Source: Oreohelix idahoensis (lineage: Eukaryota; Mollusca; Gastropoda; Stylommatophora; Oreohelicidae). Taken from it: a stretch of DNA of 64,000 bases. The number at the start of each line of letters is the position of its first letter. Positions within the stretch are counted from its first letter, which is position 1. Shown here one piece after another: positions 1 through 12,055 of the stretch. A program made the translations under genes and the position numbers. The notes under the pieces are model-generated. The model did no database searches. It had not been told where the DNA came from and was given only the letters and a program-made list of their open reading frames with translations. The stretch spans positions 335,839 to 399,838 of the forward strand of contig JAMPIV010019877.1 in NCBI GenBank assembly GCA_024509875.1. The letters are read 5' to 3'.

Positions 1-33
1 AAGCAAAAGAAAATAGAAGCTGAAAATTTAAGA

Positions 34-1794
34 TTGCAGATGCAGGCAGATGAAAGGAAATTCCAGAAGGAAATGGAAAAACAAAAAAGAGACGCTGAGG
101 CTGAAAATAAAAGATTAGAAAAAGAGGCTGAAAATAAAAGGTTAGAAAAAGAAGCTGAGGAGACAAAAATCCAGCTACAAATGGAGAATGAAAATAAAAG
201 ATTAGACAGAGAACCTGAAGAGAGGAAAGAAAAAGCAAAAATGGATCATGATGAAAAACTTTTAGCTTTGGAGTTAGAAAAATTGAAGTTGATGAATTTG
301 GGTAATGTTAATGATCCAAATAATCAGTCAACTTCTAATAAGACAAATGCTACTACTTATAAGGCCAAGCTACCTGCTTTCAATTCTTACAGTGACGACA
401 TAACGTTCTATCTGGACAGATTTGAACGGTCATGTCATACTCATAAAGTAGATAAGTCACAATATGTTAATCAGTTGTCGGAGATACTTAAAGGTGAAGC
501 TCTAAATATGTTAAGTATGGTAGATGAGCCTGACAAGAATAATTATGATGTTGTCAGAGCAGATTTATTAAAGAAATATCAACTTACCGAAGACGGTTAT
601 CGTCTTCACTTTAAGACTATGTTACCAGAAACTGTGGTAGAATTCTCAGAATTCATCTCAAAAATACGTCTTACGTTTACACGATGGATTGAGCTGTCTA
701 AAACAGAACATACATATGAAGCCCTTATGGACTTATTACTTCGAGACAAAGTTATGTCATCTGTCAATGAGTCTTTTCTTGCCTTTCTACATGAGCGAAA
801 ACCAAAGAACATAAAAGAGATGGAAGAACATTGTTGCCAGTATGTCACTGCGCACCCTCATGTAACTGTTAGCAATTCTAAAGTTAAGGAAGGTTTGCAA
901 GTTGCTTCTGCAGCACCATATGACCCTAACTTTCTTCGTAAATTTCAAGGTGCTCAACACAACTTTAATAGGAAGAGTAATCGTAATTATGCTCAGAATC
1001 AAAGCAATCCATCTCATAATGGTTCTTCTTCGAAGAACTGGAAGCGATCTGACAGTCCTCGTTATTTTGGGTCCAACAATTATAGAAACTTTCATAGGGG
1101 TAGTCACAATAGAAACTATCCAAGCTATTCTTCACAAAGACAACAAAGCTAAGCTAATAAATATTCTCGTCATTGGGAAAATGACAATAGTGACTATGGA
1201 AACTGGGAGTCAAACCAGAACAATGGTTACAGTAGAGCAAACAATGACAATTTCAGAGGAAATAATAATCACGGTAGATCTCAGCACAATAAAAATAGAT
1301 CATAACACCAGACAAACGCTGTACTGCAAGAGTCTCAGGAAGCCTGTAATCAAGTGAACGATAATAAAAACTCTAATGCTATCACTTGTTCTGCTTTCGA
1401 TTTTGGGAGAGCATCTCAATGCCCCCAATGCACAACATTGTTCGAACCGACTACGGTAACTACCTTGAGTTGTGGTCACCCTCTTCCCGCTCTTCCTGCT
1501 GCAGTTGCGCATGACGGGAGAGGATCTCTTATCTTACATAAAGGTCTAGTGAATAATAATCCAGTCTCAGTCCTTTTTTATTCTGAATGCACTACTATCG
1601 GAGTTAAGCAATCTCTCGTAGATCCTTCCTGTGCCACGGAAAAAAGTGGTCAAATGTGTGACATTTGGTGGCACTCTGGAAAAGTATCCAACTGCTATCA
1701 TTTACATTGCTACTCCCTTTACGGGAGATGTCCACGCGTGTCTTCTACCGAATCCTATTGCGGATCTTATCATCGGTCGTATTCACGGAGTTAA
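34..1794 (+). pseudogene. gag: Gag plus protease-like region of copy A, interrupted
   Basis: The N-terminal part (to about 300) encodes a charged Glu/Lys/Arg coiled-coil segment. A retrotransposon gag-like domain with a spacing typical of SCAN/gag helices follows. The C-terminal part is Asn/Ser/Arg-rich, as expected for RNA binding. One reading frame runs on to about 1640 but has stop codons at 1150-1152 and 1303-1305. Near 1420-1490 there is a C-x2-C pair followed by a CGH motif, then a retropepsin-like segment in which the expected D-S/T-G active site reads Y-S-E. A frameshift in an A-rich run near 1640 moves the rest of the protease into the integrase frame. Copy B encodes the same protein on the other strand. 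Confidence 0.8.
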
Positions 1795-2860
1795 GGAATG
1801 CACCCCGCAGCAGATTGCTGCCTGGGAAGAACAAAATATCCAAGCTGCCAATGCAGTGGTCACAAGAGCACAAGCTTTTAATTTGCCTCAAACTTCATCA
1901 ACTGAAAGTAATGAAGTGCATAGCCAAGATGGTCACTTGGTGATTTCACGTGACTCTTTTATAAAACTGCAAAAAGATGATCCTTCTTTAAAAAAATTCT
2001 TCCTTCTTGCTAAAAAGGGTGATCCAAATCAGAATACAAATCGCAAATCTTGGATTACAATGAAGAATGGCGTACTAGTGCGTATGGTACAAGACTCGAC
2101 TACGTCTACGCATTCACAAATTCTTGTGCCCAAGAGTATGAGAGTTCAAATTCTGCAACATGCTCACGACTCTCAGTGTGCTGGACATATGGGTTTTTCC
2201 TGCACTAAGTCGAGAGTTCTTGCGGCTTTCTTTTGGCCAGTTGTGAATAAAGACATACGCATTTATTGCCGATCTTGCAAAATATGTCAAGTGGTCAAAT
2301 CAAGAAGTCCACGACATGCAGCACCTATCCAGGCTGCGGACATTCCTATTCGGCTGTTTCAGGAAATGGCAATAGATATTATTGGCCCTTTTAAGATCAA
2401 GTCAGCCAGAGGACATCAATTTATCCTGACATGCGTTGACATGTGCACACGTTGGCCAGAGGCTATACCTCTTAAGAGCATCTCCACTGCCGATATCGCA
2501 GACGCTCTTTGGCTGATATTTTCTCGTTTGGGATTTCCCAGAGAAATATTGTCAGACCATGGCACCCAATTAATATCAGACACTATGTCGCAGGTAATGT
2601 CTACTCTACATATTAAAGGTCTCTGAGAAGTATTTATCACCCAATGTCTAATGGGTTAGTCGAACGTTTGAATAGAACACTCAAGAATCTACTTGGGAAA
2701 ATAACTGAGGATCATCCTCATGATGGGACAGGGTTTTACCCGCGGCTCTCTTTGCATATAGAGAGGTCCCCAACGAACATACAGGGTTTTCTCCTTTTGA
2801 ACTTGTCTTTGGCGCGCGACCGCGCGGTCCTATGTCTTTGCTTCCCGATCATATAACTGC
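1631..2860 (+). pseudogene. int: End of protease and integrase of copy A, frameshifted
   Basis: The frame starting near 1631 contains the end of the protease-like domain (an IIG motif) and a linker. An integrase zinc-binding domain follows, with two His about 8 residues apart and a CRSCKIC cluster. The catalytic core shows D in AIDIIGPF and D in LSDHGTQL. The frame stops at 2626. The third acidic residue lies in NGLVERLNRTLKN in another frame (2644 onward), so integrase is broken by at least one frameshift, with another near 2720-2830. The GPY/F-like C-terminal module is at the start of the next open frame. This enzyme would insert the cDNA into host DNA. Confidence 0.85.
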
Positions 2861-2961
2861 TGATAATATTAACGATGACACACAATCTTCATATGAGTAT
2901 GTCATTGCTCTCAGGCAGAAGATTATCGAAGCATGCAAACTAGCAACTTCTTCATCCGAAT

Positions 2962-4755
2962 TTGCAAAAGAAAAGGCAAAGCAATTTGCAAATAAGAATA
3001 GATGCACGACAACTTTGTCCAGGCGACAAAGCACTTGTTTTGCTCCCTTGTAGGGAGAACAGACTTCTTATTGCATGGAAAGGTCCGTATACAATAGTCT
3101 CAAGAATTTCCGATGTCGACTATGTTGTCGATATTGACAGAAAGCATAAAACCTTTCATATAAACATGCTCACGGAATTTCATGAACGACCAGACTATTT
3201 GCAGCCTATTTTCCAGGCGACGGACGATTCTCCAGTCCCACATGGTCATTACTCATCCCTATCGGTTATACAGGATGAGGAAACTATTTTCTCAGATGTT
3301 AATCTTCCTCGTCCAGTGATTCCACTTCACTCTACGGAATCATGGGAAAACGCTACTGTTTCTCCTAATTTATCTACTGAGGAACAGCGACAAATCTCTT
3401 CTATGTTACAAACATTTCAGGATGTCCTTACTGACATCCCTGGACACACACATGTCATTGAACATGACATAATACTTACTGACCATAATCCTATCAGGGT
3501 CAGACCTTACCCTATCCCTATTCATTTTCAGACACAGGTCGAGAAAGAATTGGATGAAATGATACAATTGAAAATAATTGAACCATCCACCTCAGCATAC
3601 TGTTCGTCCATGGTTATTGTTCGAAAGAAAGACAATAACATACGCCTTTGCGTCGATTATCGCAAATTAAACCAAGTTACGAAGTTCGATGCTGAACCTA
3701 TGCCTTTATTAGAAGATCTACTTATTAGACTTTCTAATTCTCGATTCTTTACCAAACTCGACTTGTCGAAAGGTTATTGGCAAGTTCCTTTAACTGAACG
3801 TGCCAAACCTCTTACTGCTTTCTCAACACCTAGGGGTTTGTTTCAATGGAATTTCATGCCTTTCGGAATTATGAACGCCCCAGCTACTTTCGTACGCATG
3901 ATGCGTCGAATTCTATCATATCGTTCAGATGTCATTGCATACTTGGACGATATCTGTCTTTTCAGTGATTCTTGGGAAGATCACTATTTGGGTTTTTATG
4001 AATTACTGTCTACTCTACGCGAGCATAATTTGACTGCAAAACCCTCTAAAGCCTATGTTGGGTTTAGTGAAATTTCTTTCCTGGGTCACCGTGTTGGTCA
4101 TGGTCTCTTGAAGACAGAGGACCACAAAACTTCTAAGATACTAAACATTTCTATTCCTAATACGAAAAAGCAAGTACGTAGTCTTTTAGGTTTAATACAA
4201 TTTTACGGAAGATTCATTCCGAATCTGTCTTATATTATGGCACCTCTTTCAACCCTATTAAAGAAAGGGTCTCGTAATATGGTGCGCTGGTCTCAAGAAT
4301 GCCAGTCTTCATTGCATCAGATTAAAACGTTATTCTCATCTCCCCCTATCTTAAGGCTACCTACTACTGATAAGACTTTTGTTCTTCGTAGTGACGCCTC
4401 ATCCACTGGGATCGGGGCGGTACTAATGCAGGAGTATTCAGAAACTCTGCATCCTGTAATGTATATCTCTAGGAAACTGAATGCGGCAGAAAGGAATTAC
4501 TCGGTTTTAGACCGTGAATTGTTGGCTATGGTCTTCTCAATTCTTAAGCTACAAAGATTCCTTCTTGGCGCGCATTTCATTGTGGAAACCGACCAAAAAG
4601 ATCTTACAGCTATTCAGAGTAAGAACTTGAAGAGCTCGAGATCCACTCGATATGCCATTGCTGTTCAACCTTTTCATTTCATGGTACGAGCTATCCGTGG
4701 TTCGGATACTGTTAAGGCAGACATACTGTCTAGATGCCCACATGACTCCACTTAA
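2962..4755 (+). CDS. pol: Reverse transcriptase-RNase H of copy A (open frame)
   Basis: The 597-codon open frame carries the GPY/F-like end of integrase, then a Ty3/gypsy-type reverse transcriptase. Visible RT motifs are LCVDYRKLN, TKLDLSKGYWQVPL, the PFGIMNAPATF block and the polymerase site AYLDDICLF. The RNase H domain has D in VLRSDAS, E in DRELLAMV and D in VETDQKDL. The first codon is not ATG, so this is a domain segment of a longer Pol rather than a separate gene. It ends with RCPHDST, as in copy B. All main catalytic residues are present, but upstream frameshifts make the element as a whole inactive in cis. Confidence 0.9.
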   Translation: MQKKRQSNLQIRIDARQLCPGDKALVLLPCRENRLLIAWKGPYTIVSRISDVDYVVDIDRKHKTFHINMLTEFHERPDYLQPIFQATDDSPVPHGHYSSLSVIQDEETIFSDVNLPRPVIPLHSTESWENATVSPNLSTEEQRQISSMLQTFQDVLTDIPGHTHVIEHDIILTDHNPIRVRPYPIPIHFQTQVEKELDEMIQLKIIEPSTSAYCSSMVIVRKKDNNIRLCVDYRKLNQVTKFDAEPMPLLEDLLIRLSNSRFFTKLDLSKGYWQVPLTERAKPLTAFSTPRGLFQWNFMPFGIMNAPATFVRMMRRILSYRSDVIAYLDDICLFSDSWEDHYLGFYELLSTLREHNLTAKPSKAYVGFSEISFLGHRVGHGLLKTEDHKTSKILNISIPNTKKQVRSLLGLIQFYGRFIPNLSYIMAPLSTLLKKGSRNMVRWSQECQSSLHQIKTLFSSPPILRLPTTDKTFVLRSDASSTGIGAVLMQEYSETLHPVMYISRKLNAAERNYSVLDRELLAMVFSILKLQRFLLGAHFIVETDQKDLTAIQSKNLKSSRSTRYAIAVQPFHFMVRAIRGSDTVKADILSRCPHDST

Positions 4756-5631
4756 CTCTTGTGTCCTAGATTTCCTGATACACATCTAGACTTATAACAG
4801 TTCTTTACTATAACAATATATATTACCACATTTGTTTTCACCTTATAATTATAAATTAAGTGATTTCTTTCTCTGTTACCATCTCTGGTATAACGGAGGA
4901 AGGTTTGGTTATCTCAATATAAGGGCCGAAAGTTCGCACGGCCACAGTTAATAGTTAAGAATGTATGTTTGATTACTGTATATTAGAAAATCTAACGGTT
5001 ATCAAATAGAATTGTGCTATTTGTATTTTCTCAGCAAATCTTTGATGTTCTGGAAGAATCTTTACATTTTGCCAACCATGACGTATTATGATGTCCATAC
5101 TTACCCTTCGGACGACACTATAGATGCGCCCGCTTAGACTATGATCTTGGACTTCATTGATCATCTACATAGTTAATATAGTATATAACATTGTATTAAA
5201 GCAGATATTACATTTTAAAATGATGTAACCTTTTCTTGTTAAAGTGATTGTATCACTATACTGCGGTACATTAAGATAAGGACACCGCTGGGTTTTTTTA
5301 ATGATTTTATCATTGCTAAACATGGAAATAAGGTACTTGATGTGATATATAAAGTTAACTTTTGCTTGCATTGTAAAATTGCCAGCACTGTAGTGTACGT
5401 TGGTGGCACCTCCCTGGATATGTGTATACTTAGAGAAATGCTTTCTCTAATGTTCTGAGATATATTCTCTCCTGACGCTCCACGCGTCGAGTTAGCCTCA
5501 CATTAGGCGTTATATTTATTTGTGATACTTTTCGGCTGCGCATCAGTCGTGCGTTACGAGCCTGTTGTATCTTGCTCTTGGACGTATGTTAAAAAAAATG
5601 TTTCATTTTTTTCCCGGGGGGTGCGGTAAAA
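4756..5631 (+). other. 3' untranslated region and polypurine-tract area of copy A
   Basis: No gene is seen here. The stretch around 5370-5630 aligns with the reverse complement of 17035-17300 of copy B, including the motif GTTGGTGGCACCTCCCTGG and a pyrimidine run followed by a G-rich tract at about 5612-5630. The G-rich tract just before the LTR start is the likely primer for plus-strand DNA synthesis. Confidence 0.65.
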
Positions 5632-6800
5632 TGTTGCGGACAGTTTCGCTGAGTTTATATTCTGTTAAATATACCTGCTTAAGTTTGGAGACATTATTTG
5701 TTAGATTCTTGATGTAAGAGGAGTTACTCATTTTTTACTTGCGTTGAAGTCAACAGTGGTTGTTATCCCACTTGTCTTTTAACCAAGCTGTCTAATTTTA
5801 GAACCGATGTCTTGTTACCTGACCATATATGGCTTGAATGGTCAGCCTTTCCTAGAATTTTTTCAGATAACCCACCTGAGCGGAGCTCAAGGGGTCTTGC
5901 GTCTCACGACGCATGCGCAAGTTTTGTGGCGCGTTAAGAAAGACATTTTTGTTAAAGAGACGAGCTGTGGTTTTCAAACGGTCAAGACGTGTTGGCGTCT
6001 TTGATCTGGCTTTATGCCTGGGGAAGGAAAGTCCTCTGTGTGTGACCAAGATGTCGAAATATTGTTTCCCCATGTTGTATTCTAAGCGCCTAGGAGGCGA
6101 GTGTGTTTTTTGTGTTTATTTTGAAGAGATGTCAAGGTAAATTATCCTTCAAATAATTTTCTCTATTGCCAGAATCACGATTAACATTTGTTACCAGCTT
6201 AGTGACTTTTCCCTGGGCGGGAAAGAGTCCATTGAGAATACTAGAATTTGAGCTCTCGAATTATGCTGACATTGTGTGTATCGGGTCTGTGAATGCCCGA
6301 AGAACTTTATACCTTGTTTGCCCAAGGAATCATAGAGGACACTGTATTTAGGGGTCCGCAATATTTTGCGGCCTGCTGTATACTAGAAAATGTATCTGAC
6401 TTGCTGGTGTCAGAGTAGAGCGGAACTAAGCTCATATTTTTGAAGACCCGCTGGCAATGCGGGGTATTTTTGCTGTAGCTGTAGAAAGAGAGATAGATTG
6501 AGATCAGCATCATATATGCACAGCTTACTGATAAATTGTCGATGCAAACTGTACTGAACTGCTGTCATGTTTACGATGTCCTGAGTTTTGTCAAATGACT
6601 ATTTATACTGATGTCGGCGTCCCTTGTAATCGTACTGCATTAAAGTGTTGAAAACGTCAGAGGTGTTACCAAGCTCCATGACTTTCTACGTTGTGGTGCA
6701 AAAGTGTGTTGTCCAGTAGACGACTGTCTTCCACGAACCTTTACACACCAATTCGCACTCTTTGATGTCTACTCACGCACCACCACTGTAACACATCAAC
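5632..6800 (+). repeat. 3' LTR of copy A (left edge placed, right edge uncertain)
   Basis: A TGTTGCGGACAG start follows the G-rich tract, matching in position the TGTTACCAACAG start of the copy B LTR. The rest is too diverged from the copy B LTR to align by eye, and the matching 5' LTR lies outside the window. Short open frames here are not convincing genes. Confidence 0.45.
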
Positions 6801-6903
6801 GCTTTGAGAACAAGACATGAAGGTCAACATTATGGCGGCCAACCAGGGCCTACAACATTTATGATAGCCTGTTACACGTATGGAGGGCAAAACACACAGT
6901 TAC

Positions 6904-7012
6904 ATACTTTCATAAACCCTCCCTCTGGAATATGGAAAACTAGGGAAGATCCCAACAGAGGTAATTTACCCAAAAGATCAGAACAATGATTTCTAATGGG
7001 AGTGGGGAGTAG
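6904..7012 (+). repeat. Outer inverted-repeat segment, left copy
   Basis: These 109 bp are a close reverse complement of 12824-12932. They lie outside the main 2-kb inverted arms, so the palindromic structure extends beyond them. The intervening sequences differ: 150 bp on the left and 768 bp on the right, with no visible similarity. Confidence 0.85.
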
Positions 7013-7162
7013 ACAGGACGGATAAAGAATGTCCTTAATTTAAACTATCCCGTGGTCCTTCAGACTTAGTGAGCGATAGATAAAAGAGAAAATGTTATAT
7101 TAGTAGTAACTTAAGAAATAAATTCTTTCGTTCTGTTCTCTCTCTACATACATACAGTGAGT

Positions 7163-9123
7163 TCACTACAATTATGCTTACCCCTCTGCCGACGCTGCAT
7201 ACATTCCATGGAATTAATTAAACACATTTTGTAATTAAGACTTGGCTAAGTCCTTTTGTTTGCCCGGTTCAGCCCCAGAAAACTCCGTCTAGGCAACTGC
7301 TATTTTTCTCGGAGATTCGCTGAATTGGTGCGTTGATTATATATTGTTCCTGGGTATTCCTCTTCGTACTGCAGATATTTGGTTTGAGATAGGTTTTTTT
7401 CTAGGTGGTTTCACTGTCCTGGAAATTTATAAGTTAATATATGTTTTCTCCTGAAGTGGTCTAGCCTACAGTGGCTTTGACTCTCTTTGTTGTAGTGAAT
7501 GTGAAAATACAGCGGAATGTTGCTCCCAGGCTGTTCTCGGAAGGAAATAGCCGGGTATGACCCGTGAATTCTCTCTGTAGAATTTGGGGGTAGTAAAGAT
7601 GTACTGTCATATGGGTTTGTGTAAATAAAGTTAGAGCTGTAAATTCTGCCTCATCAGCCACGAACTTTATATGAATAAGATGAAAAAAATATCTTCTGGC
7701 ATAGTCCCGTTCCAGTTTAACATTTAAAAAACAATTTAACATTGAAGTGTTCTGGTTATTTAACCGCTCTCATGGATTGAGAAGGTGGACCTATAAGGGA
7801 CTCCAAAATCAGATTTTTTTACTGTCAAAGTTTGTATGCTTAGGAACATATAATTGGGATGCCATAAGCCATCTGACCATGCATCTCTATAAGAACCGCT
7901 GGATCGCAAAGGTATGATCACCTATATAAAAGAGAATATAGATAACAGGTAATCCTACTAAAATTATATTCTAACACCCGCGTTTAGGTAAGACCTGTAA
8001 AATCACTCCGGTATTTAATTATTTATATTAAAAAGAACTTCCCGAGTGTCTAGCTAATATATCGCTTTTAACACTAACTATGAACAGTTAATTACTTAAG
8101 ATTTACACAAGATGAAATAGAAATAAATTGTTATTAAACAATTTCGATCGCCTAGCGTCTTATAATTATTTTACGCATCTATTACTCGGGAAATAACGGG
8201 TAGTTACATTTTCGATTTACATCTGGAGAACTTTGCTATAGGTTTATTTAATAGGTTTAAATTAACACAAAAATCCAGTGAAATATAATGAACTTAACAC
8301 GTTGAAACTCTTAAATGCTAACAATATTTTACCGCAAATCAAGAAACTAAGAATAGATCTCCACGTTATTTGTATAGGGAATCCAATAAAATAATACTCC
8401 AAATGCGCGCTAGACTATTCCAGAATTCTTGATAGCAACTGACAATTTGAATTTTAGGATGTTTCATAATATATTAAATTTGTGAAAATCGTTAGCTCCA
8501 TGTCAGATTTTACACCTCTCCTTCAATTTTGGGAAGTTTGCTGGTTCGTTAACCTAGAACTCTACTACTATATTTGAAAAATTGCCTAGGACAAGGTCAA
8601 AACGTACCGCTAAAACTTGGACAAAATAGTTTGAATTTTCCACTGTTACAAAAAAAAATCTATAAATAAATTCCATGTGTGCCCTTGGTCTGAAGGCCAA
8701 AGGCAAATTTACCGCTTGAAAAGTAACTAACGTACGCATAAAATCTATTAATAGCTACAGCATTTTGAAACTGTCTCAAGGCCATCATAAAACCAAACCG
8801 CTATAATTTAAACTAAAGAGTTTGAATTTGCTAACGCCAAGCATAAAAAAATAACCCCCACCACCTTTCCCCAAACACACACGCACACGCTCGATCCTTC
8901 CCAATATTTATGACGAAAGCCGTAAGGCTTGGCAACGAACCAAATTTTTGCTTCGTTAATAGGGGAGAGAAAAGGTGGACTATAATGGAAATAAAACCTA
9001 ACTTAGACGTGTGAAAAGAAGCTTAGATAATTTATTTCTTTATAAATAACAGGGATGCCTGAAGGGTAACAATAATATTGTTTAATATATATCATAAAAT
9101 TTTCCCGTATAATAAATTATCTG
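7163..9123 (+). repeat. Left arm of a giant inverted repeat
   Basis: This 1961-bp arm pairs with the reverse complement of 9868-12055 almost throughout, with scattered substitutions and small indels. The outer edge starts TCACTACAATTATG and the inner edge ends AAATTATCTG. No credible coding sequence is present in the arm. Such arms can form a hairpin and are typical of foldback or long-TIR DNA transposons, or of an inverted duplication. No target-site duplication was found at the outer edges. Confidence 0.9.
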
Positions 9124-9867
9124 GCCTTAGACAATTATTTTATTAATATTTTAGTTCAGTGAACAGAGCACTATAATTAGAAAAATTACCAAGATGAAAA
9201 TGAAGATAAATGGGTAAAGGAAACCTATATAGGAAGATAGAGGACGGTTGTCCTTTTAATAATCACCTTTTATATTAAAAATCGACCCATTAATAACAAA
9301 GATATGGTAGAAATAAAAATTGAGACAGGTGGACAAACACACTTGCGAAATGCTCAATTTGGTTGCGTGAGACAAGTTGAAATTTTTAGACACGCGTTTT
9401 GATTGATCAAGGCGTAGAGTAGCTTGGGGAAATAAAATTAACCTTTCGTTGGCAAAAACCGCCACTTGAAACTAAAACTATCTTGAGCTGACATCAGCGG
9501 GAGAGCTAGTGGGACCAAAAGCTTTCGCCGTCTGGACATGTCAGGCAGTAGTAGAACCCATTAACTGCCAAAGTCAAGCTTATGATATGTGATATTCTTG
9601 TTTGAGGAATACTATTGGTGGCAGGAAACCTGGTGAGGGACGAAAATTTTGGGAGTGATCGCTCAGCATTCACGTTGTAGCTAGCCCCACATCTTCGACC
9701 AGGAGCACCATTGGTTGATTCAGAGGACCTATGGCCCAACTGTTTTCTTAAATCCATGCCAGTTAAGTCCTTTAAAAAGGCACTGACAAAATTATTGCTT
9801 ATCATAAAGTTCCACCATAATAACGATAACCATAATAATAATAATAATCACCTTTCCAACATATTAG
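9124..9867. other. 744-bp spacer between the inverted arms
   Basis: This is single-copy sequence between the two arms. Open frames of 62-99 codons occur, but none shows a recognisable domain. A short AAT-rich run lies near 9830-9850. No transposase motif was seen. Confidence 0.6.
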
Positions 9868-12055
9868 CAGATAATTTATTATACGGGAAAATTTTATGAT
9901 ATATATTAACCAATATTATTGTTACCCTTCATGAATCCCTGTTATTTATAAAGAAATAAATTATCTAAGCTTCTTTACACACGCCTAAGTTAGGTTTTAT
10001 TTCCATTATAATCTACCTTTTCTCTCCCCTATTAAAGAAGCAAAAATTTGGTTCGGTGCCAAGCCTTACGGCTTTCGTCATAAATATTGGGAAGGGTCGA
10101 GCGTGTGCGTGTGTGTTTGGGGAAAGGGGGTGGGGGTTATTTTTTTACGCTTGGCGTTAGCAAATTCAAACTCTCTAGTTTAAATTTTAGCGGTTTGGTT
10201 TTATGATGGCCTTGAGACAATTTCAAAATACTGTAGCTATTAATAGATTTTATGAGTACATTAGTTACTTTTCAAGCGGTAAATTTGCCTTTCTTCTTCA
10301 GACCAAGGGCACACATGGAATTTATTTACAGATTTTTTTTTGTAATAGTGGAAAATTCAAACTATTTTGTCCAACTTTTCTTCTTCTTCTTGAAGACCTT
10401 GTCCTAGGCAATTTTTCAAATATAGTAGTAGAGTTCTAGGTTGGAAATTTACGTTACAAGATTTTTGAATCGGGGAAATTTGAGCGGGGTGTCACACGGA
10501 GTATTTTACTACAAAGGGGCGTGGACCACCCACCGACCGCAACTCTTTTGATCGCGCTCACAGGGACAAAAGTTACTCTCGAACACGGACATTAAAGGAG
10601 CCCAACGCCAGCGAAGCGACAATCAGGCGGGTAAAAGGCGTAATAATGGACTTTGATTATCGGAACGAACCAGCAAACTTCCCAAAATTGAACGAGAGGT
10701 GTAAAATCTGACAACGAGCTAACGATTTCCACAAATTTAATATATACAGTAATTAAACATCCTAAAATTCAAATTGTCAGTTGCTATCAAGAGTTCTGGA
10801 ATAGTCTAGCGCGCATTTGGAGTCTTATTTTATTGGATTCCCTATACAAATAACGTGGAGATCTATTCTTAGTTTCTTGATTTGCGGTAAAATATTGTTA
10901 GCATTTAAGAGTTTTAACGTGTTAAGTTCATTATATTTCACTGGATTTTTGTGTTAATTTAAACATATTAAATAAACCTATAGCAAAGTTCTCCAGATGT
11001 AAATCGAAAATGTAACTACCCGTTATTTCCCGAGTAATAGATGCGTAAAATAATTATAAGACGCTAGGCGATCGAAATTGTTTAATAACAATTTATTTCT
11101 ATTTCATCTTGTGTAAATCTTAAGTAATTAACTGTTCATAGCTAGTGTTAAAAGCGATATATTAGCTAGACATTCGGGAAGTTTTTTTTAATATAAATAA
11201 TTAAATACCGGAGTGATTTTACAGGTCTTACCTAAACGCGGATGTTAGAATATAATTTTAGTAGGATTACCTGTTATCTATATTCTCTTTTATATAGGTG
11301 ATCATACCTTTGCGATCCAGCGGTTCTTATAGAGATGCATGGTCAGATGGCTTATGGCATCCTAATTATGTGTTCCTTAACATACAAACATTGACAGTAA
11401 AAAAATCTGATGTTGGAGACCCTTATAGGTCCACCTTCTCAATCCATGAGAGCGGTTAAATAACCAGAACACTTCAATGTTAAATTGTTTTTTAAATGTT
11501 AAACTGGAACGGGACTATGTCAGAAGATTTTTTTTCATCTTATTCATATAAAGTTCGTGGCCTGATAAGGCAGAACTTACAGCTCTAACTTTATTTACAC
11601 AAACCCATATGACAGTAAATTTTTCCTACCCCCAAATTCTACAGAGAGAATTCACGGGTCATACCCGGCTATTTCCTTCCGAGAACAGCCTGGGAGTAAC
11701 ATTCCGCTGTATTTTCACATTCACTACGACAGAGAGATTCATAGCCACTGTAGGCTAGACCACTCCGGGGGAAAACATATATTAACTTATAAATTTCCAG
11801 GACAGTGAAACCACTTAGAAAAAACCTATCTCAAACCAAATATCTGCAGTGCGAAGAGGAATACCCAGGAACAATATATAATCAACGCACCAATTCAGCG
11901 AATCTCCGAGAATAATAGCAGTTGCCTAGACGGAGTTTTCTGGGGCTGAACTGGACAAACAAAAGGACTTAGCCAAGTCTTAATTACAAAATGTGTTTAA
12001 TTAATTCCATGGAGTGTATACAGCGTCGGCAGAGGGGTAAGCATAATTGTAGTGA
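9868..12055 (-). repeat. Right arm of the giant inverted repeat
   Basis: This arm is the reverse complement of 7163-9123, ending GCATAATTGTAGTGA. It is about 227 bp longer than the left arm. Most of the excess is one block at about 10441-10663 that is absent from the left arm, so one arm gained or lost that block after duplication. A TG/GT-rich purine-pyrimidine run near 10100-10140 is shared by both arms. Confidence 0.9.

Larger units (their letters stand above)
1..6800 (+). mobile_element. Gmr1-like LTR retrotransposon, copy A (5' end outside window)
   Basis: The window opens inside the gag gene of a Ty3/gypsy-type retrotransposon. The domain order seen is gag, protease-like region, integrase (zinc HHCC then DDE core), GPY/F-like domain, reverse transcriptase, RNase H. 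Integrase before RT is the order described for Gmr1-type elements, whereas ordinary Ty3/gypsy elements carry integrase last. Copy B at 14.8-25.3 kb belongs to the same family and aligns along the coding region and the 3' non-coding region. Coding capacity is broken by stops in gag and by frameshifts around the protease and the end of integrase. The 3' LTR starts near 5632; its end could not be placed, so the right boundary is only a guess. Confidence 0.85.
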
